64,000 nt of DNA from Sulfurimonas sp. HSL-1716. Its GTDB lineage: Bacteria; Campylobacterota; Campylobacteria; Campylobacterales; Sulfurimonadaceae. Of the stretch, positions 24,612 through 33,624 are shown in pieces. Within the stretch, counting starts at the first letter, position 1; every line of letters starts with the position of its first letter. The notes below the pieces were generated by a model. That model worked only from the letters and a program-made list of their open reading frames with translations. It was not told the origin of the DNA and searched no databases. The position numbers were made by a program, and so were the translations under genes. The stretch is from positions 1,550,001 through 1,614,000 of the forward strand of contig NZ_CP147918.1 of assembly GCF_039645975.1 (NCBI RefSeq). The letters run 5' to 3'.

Positions 24612-25190
24612 ATGAAACGTGTAGAATTCGGCGATCATTACAGAGACAGGACAAATGCCGTTTTTTTGGCTATCTACGTAAAAGAGATATCGCCATGGAA
24701 ATATTTTAACGACGATATAAAACATATGATATGCCCTGCGCTCATCATGATAGACAGATGGGACGGAAGGATGGGATTTCCCGGAGGTACCGTCAATGAG
24801 GGCGAAGATCTCCTGGACGCTTTGGTGCGCGAGGTCAAAGAGGAAGTGGGTATCACGGTAAAGCCCGAAAAAGTCCGCCCGATCGCAACGCATGTAGGAA
24901 AGATAGCCACGCATCTTTATGCGCTTGAGGTACTGGAGATAGAGTTTTTGCACATCTACTACCATATCCTAAACAACTTTTCGCGTTCGATCCTTCTGCA
25001 TGCCTACGAAGAGGGAGACAAATCGCATTTTATGTCCGAGATCACGGGCATAAAGATCGTCCCCGTCTTTGAACACAAGAACAAGGGGATCAATCTCTTT
25101 TTGCAAAACTCCTTTGCGGGTTCTTCAAAGAATGAAATACTGATCATGCTCGACGAACTTTTTAAGATCGATATAACCAAGTTTAACTGA
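24612..25190 (+). CDS. NUDIX hydrolase
   Basis: 192 residues. The Nudix box GTVNEGEDLLDALVREVKEE followed by VGI (about 56-78) is complete, with MGFPGGT before it. The layout resembles NUDT16-like nucleotide or capped-RNA hydrolases (long insertion after the box), but the substrate cannot be fixed. It overlaps nothing and faces the convergent phosphoesterase gene. Confidence 0.88.
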   Translation: MKRVEFGDHYRDRTNAVFLAIYVKEISPWKYFNDDIKHMICPALIMIDRWDGRMGFPGGTVNEGEDLLDALVREVKEEVGITVKPEKVRPIATHVGKIATHLYALEVLEIEFLHIYYHILNNFSRSILLHAYEEGDKSHFMSEITGIKIVPVFEHKNKGINLFLQNSFAGSSKNEILIMLDELFKIDITKFN

Positions 25191-25199
25191 ACACACCTT

Positions 25200-26318
25200 T
25201 TACGAAGGTTCGAGCGTCATATCGGTTATCTCGGAGTTGGCTCCCAGCCTCATCGGCGGTCCCCAGAAACCCGTTCCTTTATTGACGTATATCTGCAGGT
25301 CTTTTCTATGGCGGTGCAGTCCGCTGATATAAGGCTGCACAAGGCTTATCAGAAATTTAAACGGATATATCTGCCCGCCGTGGGTATGACCGCTTAGCAT
25401 CAGATCCACTTTTTCTTTGACCTCTTCTATAAAGCGCGGCTGATGCGCCAAAAGGACGGTCGGAGAGTCTTTGATGCCTTGCAGTGCTTTTTGCAGGTCG
25501 GGCATGTATGTTTTCGTCCTATATCCAAAAACGTCGTAAACGCCGGCGAGATTGAACCCTCTTCCCTCTTCTCCGATATAGACGTTCTCGTTTTCAAGCA
25601 CTCTTATGCCGAGCGCCTTTACGGCTTTTATTATCTCCTTTATACCGTGAAAATACTCATGGTTTCCGACGATGTAGTATGTTCCGTATTTGGAACGAAG
25701 TTCTTTGAACTCATCAGTCGTATCTTTTGCATAAAGGGCTTTGACATCGACAAGATCTCCCGTTATCACTATCAGATCTGGCGTTAGGGCATTGACCTTT
25801 TGCACGACCTCTTTTATGAACTCTCTGCCGATAAGACCGCCTATGTGCAGGTCGCTGATCTGCGCTATTTTATAGGGACGCGCAAGCCCTTTTATCTTGA
25901 CGCTCACTTTTTCGACCTCTACGAACCTCGCTTCATACATCGCTCTGGCGCTGAGAGAGACCGCTACGAAAAGAGAGGAGATATCAAGAGATCTTTTAAA
26001 AAAATTCCTGCGCGAGGATGAGATGGGCGCGATAGAAAGCACAAGCCTTGAAACGTCATAGACAACAGCGGTACAAAAAAGCAAAAAAAGTACGCCGATA
26101 GGCAAAGAGAGCAGATAATAAAGCCAGCTCGGGATGTTTATGTAATACCTCGCCGAAATATAAGCGACGATGCCAAAAAAGTTAACGAGCAAAAAGATAT
26201 TTAGAAAATGTTTTATCTTCTTTGAGAGGTCGAGCTTCTCTATGAGCCTTTTATGGATATAGAGATTCAACAATACAAATACGGCCGAGAATATCGTTCC
26301 AAACATAAGCGCGTTCAT
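25200..26318 (-). CDS. Membrane-anchored metallophosphoesterase (YaeI/YkuE-like)
   Basis: 372 residues with three to four N-terminal transmembrane helices (about 1-110), then a calcineurin-like phosphoesterase domain: ISDLHIGG, ITGDLVD, VGNHEYF, and HTHGGQIYPF with LSGHTHGG. Two metal ions are expected. A stretch SSRRNFFKRSLD resembles a twin-arginine-like sequence but follows membrane helices. Family members act on UDP-diacylglucosamine or cyclic phosphates; the substrate is not clear here. Confidence 0.9.
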   Translation of the reverse strand: MNALMFGTIFSAVFVLLNLYIHKRLIEKLDLSKKIKHFLNIFLLVNFFGIVAYISARYYINIPSWLYYLLSLPIGVLFLLFCTAVVYDVSRLVLSIAPISSSRRNFFKRSLDISSLFVAVSLSARAMYEARFVEVEKVSVKIKGLARPYKIAQISDLHIGGLIGREFIKEVVQKVNALTPDLIVITGDLVDVKALYAKDTTDEFKELRSKYGTYYIVGNHEYFHGIKEIIKAVKALGIRVLENENVYIGEEGRGFNLAGVYDVFGYRTKTYMPDLQKALQGIKDSPTVLLAHQPRFIEEVKEKVDLMLSGHTHGGQIYPFKFLISLVQPYISGLHRHRKDLQIYVNKGTGFWGPPMRLGANSEITDMTLEPS

Positions 26319-26393
26319 AGATTCGATTATATCAGATTAATATAAATTTGATAAAATGGTCTGAGTAAAAGCTATGAGCAAAAAGGTATGAAG

Positions 26394-27320
26394 ATGATCG
26401 ACATCGAAAAGATACTTCAAGAGATACAAGAGGAGATAAAGCCCTTTATGTCGCAGGGAAAAGTAGCGGACTACATCCCGGCTCTTGCCAAGGTCGACCC
26501 GGACCAGTTTGCTATGAGCGTCACTCTTTTCGACGGCACGACGCACAGTATCGGATGCAGCGACACGAAATTTTCCATCCAAAGCATCTCCAAGGTCTTC
26601 ACCTTTACCAAATCTCTTAATATCTACAGTAAAGAGCTTTACAAAAGAGTCGGAAAAGAGCCTTCGGGAAACCCTTTTAACTCACTGGTACAGCTGGAAT
26701 ATGAAAGAGGTATCCCGAGAAATCCTTTTATAAACGCCGGAGCTATCGTCATCACCGATACGCTGCTCTCACACTATAAAAATGTAAACGACACTTTCGA
26801 AAAAGTCATGGATTTCATAAAAGCGGTCGCCGGCGACAGAGCGATCACGCATGATCAGGAGGTCTGCGACTCCGAATATGCGCACGGGTACAGAAACCTT
26901 GCCCTTGCAAATCTTATGAAAAGTTTTGGCAATCTGGATAACGACGTCGAAGATGTCGTCAAAACCTATTTTAAACACTGTTCGGTCACAATGAGTACAA
27001 AAGAGCTTTCGCGTGCAATGCTGTTCTTGGCCAACCACGGCACCGATCCCATCTCAAACCATCGGTTCATCACGGACAATCAGGCAAAAAGGGTAAATGC
27101 CATGATGCTTACCTGCGGGCATTACGATGCCTCGGGAGAGTTTGCTTTTCATGTGGGGCTTCCCGGCAAAAGCGGTGTAGGAGGAGGTATCGTCGCAGTG
27201 GTGCCAAAACAGATGAGCATTGCCGTTTTCTCACCGAGGCTCAACAGCTGGGGCAATTCGCTTGCCGGAACGCAGGCACTCGAGCTCTTTTCCCAAAAGA
27301 GCGGGCTCTCCGTTTTTTAG
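26394..27320 (+). CDS. glsA: Glutaminase
   Basis: Hydrolyses glutamine to glutamate and ammonia. 308 residues, serine-dependent beta-lactamase-like fold: SIQSISKVF carries the catalytic SxxK (about residue 62-65), then EPSGNPFNS, NPFINAGAIV, and VGLPGKSGVGGGI near the C-terminus. I prefer the ATG at 26394, 7 bases after AAAAGG; the ATG at 26388 is too close. Ammonia supply may matter next to a nif island, but no operon link is seen. Confidence 0.93.
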   Translation: MIDIEKILQEIQEEIKPFMSQGKVADYIPALAKVDPDQFAMSVTLFDGTTHSIGCSDTKFSIQSISKVFTFTKSLNIYSKELYKRVGKEPSGNPFNSLVQLEYERGIPRNPFINAGAIVITDTLLSHYKNVNDTFEKVMDFIKAVAGDRAITHDQEVCDSEYAHGYRNLALANLMKSFGNLDNDVEDVVKTYFKHCSVTMSTKELSRAMLFLANHGTDPISNHRFITDNQAKRVNAMMLTCGHYDASGEFAFHVGLPGKSGVGGGIVAVVPKQMSIAVFSPRLNSWGNSLAGTQALELFSQKSGLSVF

Positions 27321-27330
27321 CCGAACGTTC

Positions 27331-27366
27331 TCAGCATGAAAGGATGCTGATAGTATCTTCTTTTTT
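27331..27366 (+). terminator. Possible terminator after glsA
   Basis: Stem TCAGCAT/ATGCTGA with loop GAAAGG, followed by TAGTATCTTCTTTTTT. It overlaps the stop of the convergent cupin gene. Confidence 0.4.
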
Positions 27367-27687
27367 GGGTACGAGACATAAAAACTCATAATCCTCATCG
27401 CCTATCGTCTCATACATATGAGGCGCATCTGCGGGGATATAAAGGATGTCTCCTTTTTTTGCTTCGAACACCTCATCGCCGACGGTTACTTTTGCTCTGC
27501 CTTGCAACACGAACTGCTCATGCTCCACGCTGTTCGTATGAAGAGGCATATATCCGCCCGCTTTGATAGTAAACTGCCTCATCGCAAAATTTTCGGCCTC
27601 TTCTCCTGAGAGAAGCATCTTCATAGAAACGCCTTTACCCGCTTTTTGCTCTATAGAAGCTATGTCCATAACCGCTTTTTTTATCAT
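27331..27687 (-). CDS. Small cupin-domain protein
   Basis: 118 residues, single cupin barrel: motif 1 HTNSVEHEQFVLQG (metal-binding HxH-like with Glu) and motif 2 GDILYIPADAPHMYE. Metal enzyme or binding protein, function not assignable. Convergent with glsA. Confidence 0.9.
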   Translation of the reverse strand: MIKKAVMDIASIEQKAGKGVSMKMLLSGEEAENFAMRQFTIKAGGYMPLHTNSVEHEQFVLQGRAKVTVGDEVFEAKKGDILYIPADAPHMYETIGDEDYEFLCLVPKKEDTISILSC

Positions 27688-27809
27688 ACAAAGATCCTTT
27701 TGTGACCATCACTGAAATTTTTGAAAAATATATCCAAATTATTATTAAAAATCCTTACAGTTTTTTATAATATAATCCCATAAAAAGATTCGCACCAAAA
27801 GGATACTAA

Positions 27810-28172
27810 ATGACGACCATTATCATGCTCTTTATCCTGCCTCTTGGCATCCTTGTCTATTTTTTTGATAAAAAGGTTCAAAAAAACAACAAAGCGAATT
27901 TTCAGCATTACATATCTCAGGTAAAAGCTACGGATATCACACTAAAAGAAAAACTTGACAAGATAGACGAGATGTACTATCAAAACGGGTACAAAAGGAT
28001 TTTGCGCACGGACGATACGCTCGTTGTGGAAAAAAAACATTTCAATCTGGGAGTTCTGCTCATCTTTTTTGGAGCACTCGCCTATTTCGGGCTTCCGCTG
28101 TATTATCTTTATTACAGATTTATCTTAAAACCCGCACGCATAGAGATATCTTTACAAGATTCATCTGTCTGA
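27810..28172 (+). CDS. Small membrane protein with two helices
   Basis: 120 residues. Transmembrane helix near residues 3-20, a charged cytoplasmic or periplasmic middle of about 55 residues, and a second helix near 78-102. No family recognised. SD AAAGGA. Ends within the stop of the convergent DksA-type gene. Confidence 0.8.
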   Translation: MTTIIMLFILPLGILVYFFDKKVQKNNKANFQHYISQVKATDITLKEKLDKIDEMYYQNGYKRILRTDDTLVVEKKHFNLGVLLIFFGALAYFGLPLYYLYYRFILKPARIEISLQDSSV

Positions 28173-28505
28173 GGCGCAATCCGTACAATGCTTAGCTTCG
28201 GGAAGAAGCAAAAGACGTTCAAAAAGGATATCTTCGCCGCATTCGGCACAGCTTCCATATTCATCGTCACCGTCTATAGTGCCGAGAATATGCTTCAGCC
28301 TGTTAAGCCGTGTCTGCGAGTTACGCAGAGCTTTATGAAACACATCCTGTTCATGCATCATCTCAAAACGCGTCAGGTCGCCCAGGGAACAATCCGGTGC
28401 TATAGGTTTTATTTTCTCCTGCAGTTCTGTTATCTCATTTTCGAGCGACGCGATATGCTCGACGATATTCTCTTTGATCTGCTCTTTTTGTGAAGTAGTC
28501 ATCAT
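28161..28505 (-). CDS. DksA/TraR-type C4 zinc-finger protein
   Basis: 114 residues: an N-terminal coiled-coil helix pair (about 10-80) and a C-terminal zinc finger CAECGED with CTDC, as in DksA/TraR proteins that act in the RNA polymerase secondary channel. The DxxDxA tip motif of classical DksA is not evident. I chose the double ATG at 28502-28505; an upstream TTG at 28532 has no SD. Confidence 0.85.
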   Translation of the reverse strand: MMTTSQKEQIKENIVEHIASLENEITELQEKIKPIAPDCSLGDLTRFEMMHEQDVFHKALRNSQTRLNRLKHILGTIDGDDEYGSCAECGEDILFERLLLLPEAKHCTDCASDR

Positions 28506-28678
28506 CTTCTCTTTTCGATACAAATTTCTCAATTATAATATAAATATTAATCATAAAGGTAAATTATGAATATAATAAACCAAAATAAACTATAAACCGC
28601 TTTGGATCATTCGGGTAAAAAGAGATACATTTTTTTGTTACAATAGTATGAGATATTCTTTGAGATCGGATAATTACA

Positions 28679-29227
28679 ATGCTTCAATGGCTAAAAAAAA
28701 TGTTCTACAAAGAGCCCGAAAGATCCAACGACTTCCCCATCGACGTCGAAGAGCTCTTGAAAAAATGCAGAACTCTTACCGACTACATAAATGTCCTTGA
28801 ACTCACTATCGATGAATGCTGCGGCATGTTCGAAAAAAAATTTGACTATAAAGATAAAAGCAAAATATATCTCCTTCTCGCAAATATTTTTGCCAGAGCC
28901 AGCGACCATGAAAATTTTTCCAAAGCCGAAGACAAGATACATTACAACCTTCTCTCTATTATCATTAACAGATCCGATCCTCTGAACGAAGAAGCGGGGT
29001 TTAAAAACTTTGAAGAGAGCATAACCTACATACAGAGTATTCTTTCTGCAGTCATCATCGACGACGACAACGCGATGTTCATCGTCTCAAACGCTTATGC
29101 AAGCTATCTATACCCTGATACGGATCTCTATAAACTGTCGCTTCAAGCTCTTATGATAAATGATTTCTTTGCACCCATAAACATTTTGGCAAAAGAGCAG
29201 AAAAAATTTTTTATAAAACTAAAGTAA
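28679..29227 (+). CDS. Unknown 182-residue helical protein
   Basis: Cytoplasmic, mostly alpha-helical by composition, with CC near residue 47 and acidic/basic patches. TTGTTACAATA, about 40 bases upstream, may hold a -10. It overlaps the end of the convergent HD-GYP gene by nine bases. No family recognised. Confidence 0.75.
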   Translation: MLQWLKKMFYKEPERSNDFPIDVEELLKKCRTLTDYINVLELTIDECCGMFEKKFDYKDKSKIYLLLANIFARASDHENFSKAEDKIHYNLLSIIINRSDPLNEEAGFKNFEESITYIQSILSAVIIDDDNAMFIVSNAYASYLYPDTDLYKLSLQALMINDFFAPINILAKEQKKFFIKLK

Positions 29228-30961
29228 CTTTTCCAGATCTGCTATATTGTTAATATTCTCTTCATTGATATCAAAATGTTTATATGAAATATATATGTCC
29301 GTACCGAGCAGAACCTCTTCAAGTTTTGATATATGCTCACTCATCTCATAATGCTCTGCATTTAGGACTATAAAGTCGTCACCGTAGACCCGAAAGACAT
29401 AATCGCTCTCATTGATACCGTCCAATACTTCGGCGAATTTTTTTAAGAACTCATCGCCTTTTTCCCAGGTGTGCTTTTGGTTATAACGGCTAAAGTTATG
29501 CAGATAGATGATATTGATACATCTGAGATTAAACTCGTCCGTATGGTTGTAGGCCAAAACAAAATCCAGATACTCTTTGTTGTATACGCCGGTGGTTTGA
29601 TCTCTATAAAAGTACGAGAACCTCTCCTGCTCGATCTTGGTTTTTGGACGCTGCGTTATCGATGCTTCTACCTGAATATCTTTTAATACTTTTGTCGCCG
29701 CTCGTACTATCTCGGCGTTAAACTGTTTGGACGCCAGTTCATTTAGCTCGGCTATCGCATCTTTAACGCTTTTTCTGGCTTTATACACTCTGTTGGTCGT
29801 CATAGCGTCAAAAGCATCGGCTACCGTCATTATCTGAGACATGATAGGGATTTCATCCCCTTTAAGCCCCTGCGGATAACCGCTACCGTCGTAACGTTCA
29901 TGATGATGACGCACTATTTCGGCGATATCTTTGTAAATATCGACGTTCATCAAAAGCTCATAGCTGACATTGACATGCTCTTTGATTATGTCATACTCTA
30001 TCGCGCTGAGTTTGCCCGGCTTGAGCAAAATAGAATCGGGAGTAGAGATCTTGCCTATGTCGTGAAGCATACAGGCTCTGTAGATATCGTCTATCTCCTC
30101 CTGGCTAAAGTTCATCTCTTTTGCGATCATCACCGCATATTTGGCGACTCTTTGCGTATGTCCCGCCGTATAACTGTCTCTTTTTTCCATGATGTTGACC
30201 AAAGAGAAGATATGCTGTTCGTAATCTTTGATCTTGTTGTCCAAAAACTCTTTTGATTTTTTCTTGGCGAACAGTATCACTCCCAGACCCAAAATATATA
30301 TCAGAAAAAATACGATACCGTTATCAAGCGAATGGATAAAAGCCTCTTTTTTATACTTTGCCATCGGTATCGACACTGATACCCCACCGCGGATATCGCC
30401 TGCCTTATACCCCTGAAAAGCATGACATTTCAAGCATGAAGGTTTTGTCACCAGAGGATTGAGATATCGAAAGTACTCTTTTCCGTTGATGATCGATTTT
30501 TCAAAAACGGGTTTTCTGGTGATCTCTACGGTCTTAAGCGCTTTTTCTTCCCACTCATCGGGTTTGTTCTTTGGATTCATCAGTTTCGTGCTTGTTATAT
30601 GCCCCTTCGTTCCGTAGAGTTTCGAATAATCTCTCATCATCTGCGAAAGGGTATATGCAGGGTTCATAAGCGTCAGTTTTTGATTATCAAGCGTCGTAAC
30701 GTCCCTGTTTTTTATATGTGAAAGGTACGGATTGGGAGGGGTTCTTTTCGTAATAGGCACATAAACGCCGCCATGCGAAGATACCCAAGAACGATAAGCC
30801 AGATCTTTATTGACGCTCACAACTGCTTCATTTTTCACTAATGCGTCTGCATACTTATAATCATTATAGATAGAAACGGATGCCGATGCAAAAATTAACA
30901 CCGACCATACCAATGCCAACACATAAGCAATTTTGTTTATAAAACGTGCTCTGAACGCCAT
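29219..30961 (-). CDS. Haem-binding sensor with HD-GYP and degenerate GGDEF domains
   Basis: 580 residues. Helix 1 near 12-30, then a periplasmic DUF3365/Tll0287-like domain with c-type haem motif CLKCH (in PSCLKCHAFQGY), helix 2 near 215-232, then an HD-GYP c-di-GMP phosphodiesterase domain with HDIGK and HHERYDGSGYP, and at the C-terminus a GGDEF-like domain whose signature reads YGDDF. Predicted to degrade c-di-GMP according to redox state or a small ligand. The GGDEF at the end, after HD-GYP, is an uncommon order and is probably inactive. Confidence 0.9.
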   Translation of the reverse strand: MAFRARFINKIAYVLALVWSVLIFASASVSIYNDYKYADALVKNEAVVSVNKDLAYRSWVSSHGGVYVPITKRTPPNPYLSHIKNRDVTTLDNQKLTLMNPAYTLSQMMRDYSKLYGTKGHITSTKLMNPKNKPDEWEEKALKTVEITRKPVFEKSIINGKEYFRYLNPLVTKPSCLKCHAFQGYKAGDIRGGVSVSIPMAKYKKEAFIHSLDNGIVFFLIYILGLGVILFAKKKSKEFLDNKIKDYEQHIFSLVNIMEKRDSYTAGHTQRVAKYAVMIAKEMNFSQEEIDDIYRACMLHDIGKISTPDSILLKPGKLSAIEYDIIKEHVNVSYELLMNVDIYKDIAEIVRHHHERYDGSGYPQGLKGDEIPIMSQIMTVADAFDAMTTNRVYKARKSVKDAIAELNELASKQFNAEIVRAATKVLKDIQVEASITQRPKTKIEQERFSYFYRDQTTGVYNKEYLDFVLAYNHTDEFNLRCINIIYLHNFSRYNQKHTWEKGDEFLKKFAEVLDGINESDYVFRVYGDDFIVLNAEHYEMSEHISKLEEVLLGTDIYISYKHFDINEENINNIADLEKLL

Positions 30962-31084
30962 TAAAACCCTTCGATATATTCTAAAAAATAATAGATTGTA
31001 CTAAACCTACGATATATTCAAAGTATACTCAATTTATACCAAAAAGTAAAAAAAACAAACTAAACTTTTCAATAAATGTGTTTT

Positions 31085-32236
31085 TTATTTTGTTCTAGCC
31101 GTTTTATAAAAAAGTTTTTCGGTGGAGAGTTCTTGCGGTATCTTGTCTGCATGCAGTATGTTTTGGCTTAAGATTTTTGCCAGATAGGGGCCAAATACGA
31201 AACCTCTGGAACCAAGAGCGTTTATGACATAGATATTTTCATGATATTGGAGTTTTTCCGGCGGGATCTTTGTCCCTTTTTTAATAGAAGGGTATTTTTT
31301 TAAAGAGTTTTCATGATCGATCGCTCTACCGATCACCGGAAAATAACTTTTAATAGTCGCCCTTGCACCTTTATATGTTTTTAGCACCTCTACGTTTTCG
31401 AGTCTTATCAACTCCTCCGCTTGGCTTAAAAGGGTTTGTATCTGTCCCTCTTCACTGTTTACGTAGTACTCGCATTTATCGCATGTGGTCAAACATGTCA
31501 TCGCTTCATTGTCATGTCTTTGATGCGTGGCTCCAATGGCTACCGTACCGTCAGATTTGTTGGTTGAGATAGAGATGGATTTATGTATGTTAAAAGGGAT
31601 CTTTGTCGTTGTTTTGACATCGATCCTGAGTCCGAAGATCGGAGATATTTTCATATAGGGAAGTTCTACCAAAGAACTGCTGGCTCCCTGGGCTAAAACG
31701 ATATGTTTTGCTTTGATCTCTCCCACTTTATAAAGTCCGTCTTCAAAAGTCAGCGTTTCGACATTTTCAATATAAAAGTCGCATCCCTCTATCAACTTTT
31801 TACAGATTTTCAAAGGATCCAAAACAGCTGCATCGGCATAAAAGTATCCGTCGATCTCTTTAAAATTCTCAGAAATTTTTTGCAGTTCTTGACTGCTGTA
31901 ATATTGATGTCCTATGCTGTTTGTCTGCAATTTTTCTTCTGTAAAGTTATCGTTTTTGACTCGAAGAACACCCTTTGCATCTATATCTTCGGGAAACAGT
32001 CTTTGATAAAAATCGATCGAAAAATCCAGTGCATTGTTTACAAAAGTGTTGTAAAGATTTGTCTTACCCGGAAGCGGAGATAAAAATGCTCCCGCCGCAC
32101 CGCTTGCACCTCCTGCAATACCCTCTCTATCGACAACGGCGACTTTTTTGCCGCTTTGTTTTAGAAAATAAGCCGTATTGCATCCGGCGCTTCCCGCACC
32201 GATAATTAAGTAGTCGTATGTTTTCATCGGCGACAT
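31085..32236 (-). CDS. FAD-dependent oxidoreductase, DAO family (MnmC C-domain-like)
   Basis: 383 residues. N-terminal FAD-binding IIGAGSAGCNTAYFL, then GGASGAAGAFLSPLPGK, and a C-terminal GSRGFVFGPYLAKIL. The layout resembles the MnmC oxidase domain or glycine oxidase-like DAO enzymes. A tRNA-modifying role is possible but unproven. TATAAT lies directly before the ATG at 32236; if it is the -10, translation would start at the next ATG (32227) on a nearly leaderless mRNA. Confidence 0.85.
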   Translation of the reverse strand: MSPMKTYDYLIIGAGSAGCNTAYFLKQSGKKVAVVDREGIAGGASGAAGAFLSPLPGKTNLYNTFVNNALDFSIDFYQRLFPEDIDAKGVLRVKNDNFTEEKLQTNSIGHQYYSSQELQKISENFKEIDGYFYADAAVLDPLKICKKLIEGCDFYIENVETLTFEDGLYKVGEIKAKHIVLAQGASSSLVELPYMKISPIFGLRIDVKTTTKIPFNIHKSISISTNKSDGTVAIGATHQRHDNEAMTCLTTCDKCEYYVNSEEGQIQTLLSQAEELIRLENVEVLKTYKGARATIKSYFPVIGRAIDHENSLKKYPSIKKGTKIPPEKLQYHENIYVINALGSRGFVFGPYLAKILSQNILHADKIPQELSTEKLFYKTARTK

Positions 32237-32296
32237 TATAACCCAAAATAATAATGATAAAAAGTCTTGGAAAAGTATATTTTAGAAAGTTAGGAG

Positions 32297-32373
32297 TGGT
32301 GGGTCCTCCGAGACTCGAACTCGGGACCGCTCGGTTATGAGCCGAGAGCTCTAACCAACTGAGCTAAAGACCC
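32297..32373 (-). tRNA. tRNA with CAU anticodon (Met or Ile2)
   Basis: 77 bases including encoded CCA. Acceptor stem GGGTCTT/AGGACCC (one G-T pair), D-arm AGCTCAGTTGGTTAGAGCT, anticodon stem CTCGG/CCGAG with loop CTCATAA, and T-arm CCGAG-TTCGAGT-CTCGG. CAU may be elongator Met or, if modified with lysidine, Ile2. It is not the initiator type, because the first pair is G-C and the anticodon stem lacks three G-C pairs in the initiator pattern. Confidence 0.92.
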
Positions 32374-32410
32374 TCCACATCAAGTATGCAGGTGCATATT
32401 TGAGACCGAA

Positions 32411-32416
32411 ATTATA
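32411..32416 (-). promoter_or_regulatory. Probable -10 box of the tRNA gene
   Basis: TATAAT on the minus strand, about 38 bases before the tRNA 5' end, in an A/T-rich stretch. No clear -35. Confidence 0.45.
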
Positions 32417-32453
32417 CTAGATATTTATTAAAAAAAATTGAAATCTCAAAAAT

Positions 32454-33566
32454 TCACAAGAAACTTTTCGTACCGCGCGAATCGTATGAATCTTTGAATC
32501 TGAAAGCTATAAGATTCTCCATCACCGCAAAGAGGATCAAAAAGTTCAAAAAGCTGCTTCCTCCGTAACTGAACATAGGCAGAGGCACGCCGACGACGGG
32601 AGCAAGCCCCATCGTCATGGCAATATTTACGCTCATGTAGATAAATATCATGAATGCGACGGCGGAGGAAACCACTTTGATGTAATAGTCGTCATGATAC
32701 ACGCTGATCGCAAAAAGATGAAGGATGAGCAGTACATAGATGGTGATCAAAAGCAAAGAGCCCAGAAAACCGGTCCTCTCGACCACATAAGCAAAAATAA
32801 AATCACTTGTTGCGATCGGCAGAAAACGCATCTGCGTCTGCGTCGCGTCATCTTTGTCCTTGCCGCTCCATCCCCCTGAACCTATGGCAATGATAGACTG
32901 CTGCACGTGGTATGAGGGTTTTTCGCTTACAAAGTCCAATATTCTCTGCTTTTGGTAATCATGAAGCAGCTGTGTATAGATTATGGGAAACATCAAAATG
33001 ACGGCCACGAAAATACCCGCCCAGATCTTCCAGTATACTCCTACAAAAAACAACACTCCAAATCCGATCATTATAAGAACCATCGCCGTGCCCAGATCGG
33101 GTTCTTTGGCGATAAGAACAAAAGGAAGCAGGATGTAGGCGGATATCTTTAAGAACTCCTTGAGTCTGTAGCCTTCAAGAGGAGGAGGCGATTTGCTGAT
33201 AAGATATGCGAGCATCAGTATGAGAGCGGGTTTTACGAATTCCGAGGGCTGTATAGTAGCATGAATAAAAGGTATCTCTATCCAGCGCTTCGCACCGAGG
33301 CGCGTATGCCCGAAGAACTCCACCGCGACAAGAAGCAAAATGTTGATCCAGTAGATGATGGGGATAAGCCAGTTCATCCGTCTGATAGGCAGAAAAAAGA
33401 CAACGGCAAATGCCAAAAATGCGAAGAATACGTACGCGGTATGTTTTTGCGCCAGCATCGGGACGACCTCACCGATAAGCCAATGCGAGATAAATATAAG
33501 CGGCATAATGAATATAATTGAAATAAAATCAAATTGTGCTAAAATTCGCCTATCGATTCTCCACAA
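32454..33566 (-). CDS. rodA: Rod-shape peptidoglycan glycosyltransferase RodA
   Basis: SEDS-family polymerase of the elongasome, inner membrane. About 370 residues and ten hydrophobic helices. Family motifs: RRMNWLIP, RLGAKRWI, PSEFVKPALILMLAY, EPDLGTAMVL, and C-terminal GVPLPMFSYGGSSF. RodA rather than FtsW by length and the early WRIDRRI start. The longest reading starts at a TTG at 33575 that directly abuts AGGAG; the TTG at 33566 has a proper 9-base spacing and is preferred. Confidence 0.92.
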   Translation of the reverse strand: MWRIDRRILAQFDFISIIFIMPLIFISHWLIGEVVPMLAQKHTAYVFFAFLAFAVVFFLPIRRMNWLIPIIYWINILLLVAVEFFGHTRLGAKRWIEIPFIHATIQPSEFVKPALILMLAYLISKSPPPLEGYRLKEFLKISAYILLPFVLIAKEPDLGTAMVLIMIGFGVLFFVGVYWKIWAGIFVAVILMFPIIYTQLLHDYQKQRILDFVSEKPSYHVQQSIIAIGSGGWSGKDKDDATQTQMRFLPIATSDFIFAYVVERTGFLGSLLLITIYVLLILHLFAISVYHDDYYIKVVSSAVAFMIFIYMSVNIAMTMGLAPVVGVPLPMFSYGGSSFLNFLILFAVMENLIAFRFKDSYDSRGTKSFL

Positions 33567-33624
33567 ACTGCGCAACTCCTAAAAAAATTATGAGATTGTA
33601 ACATACAAAGGTACTTATTTAATA

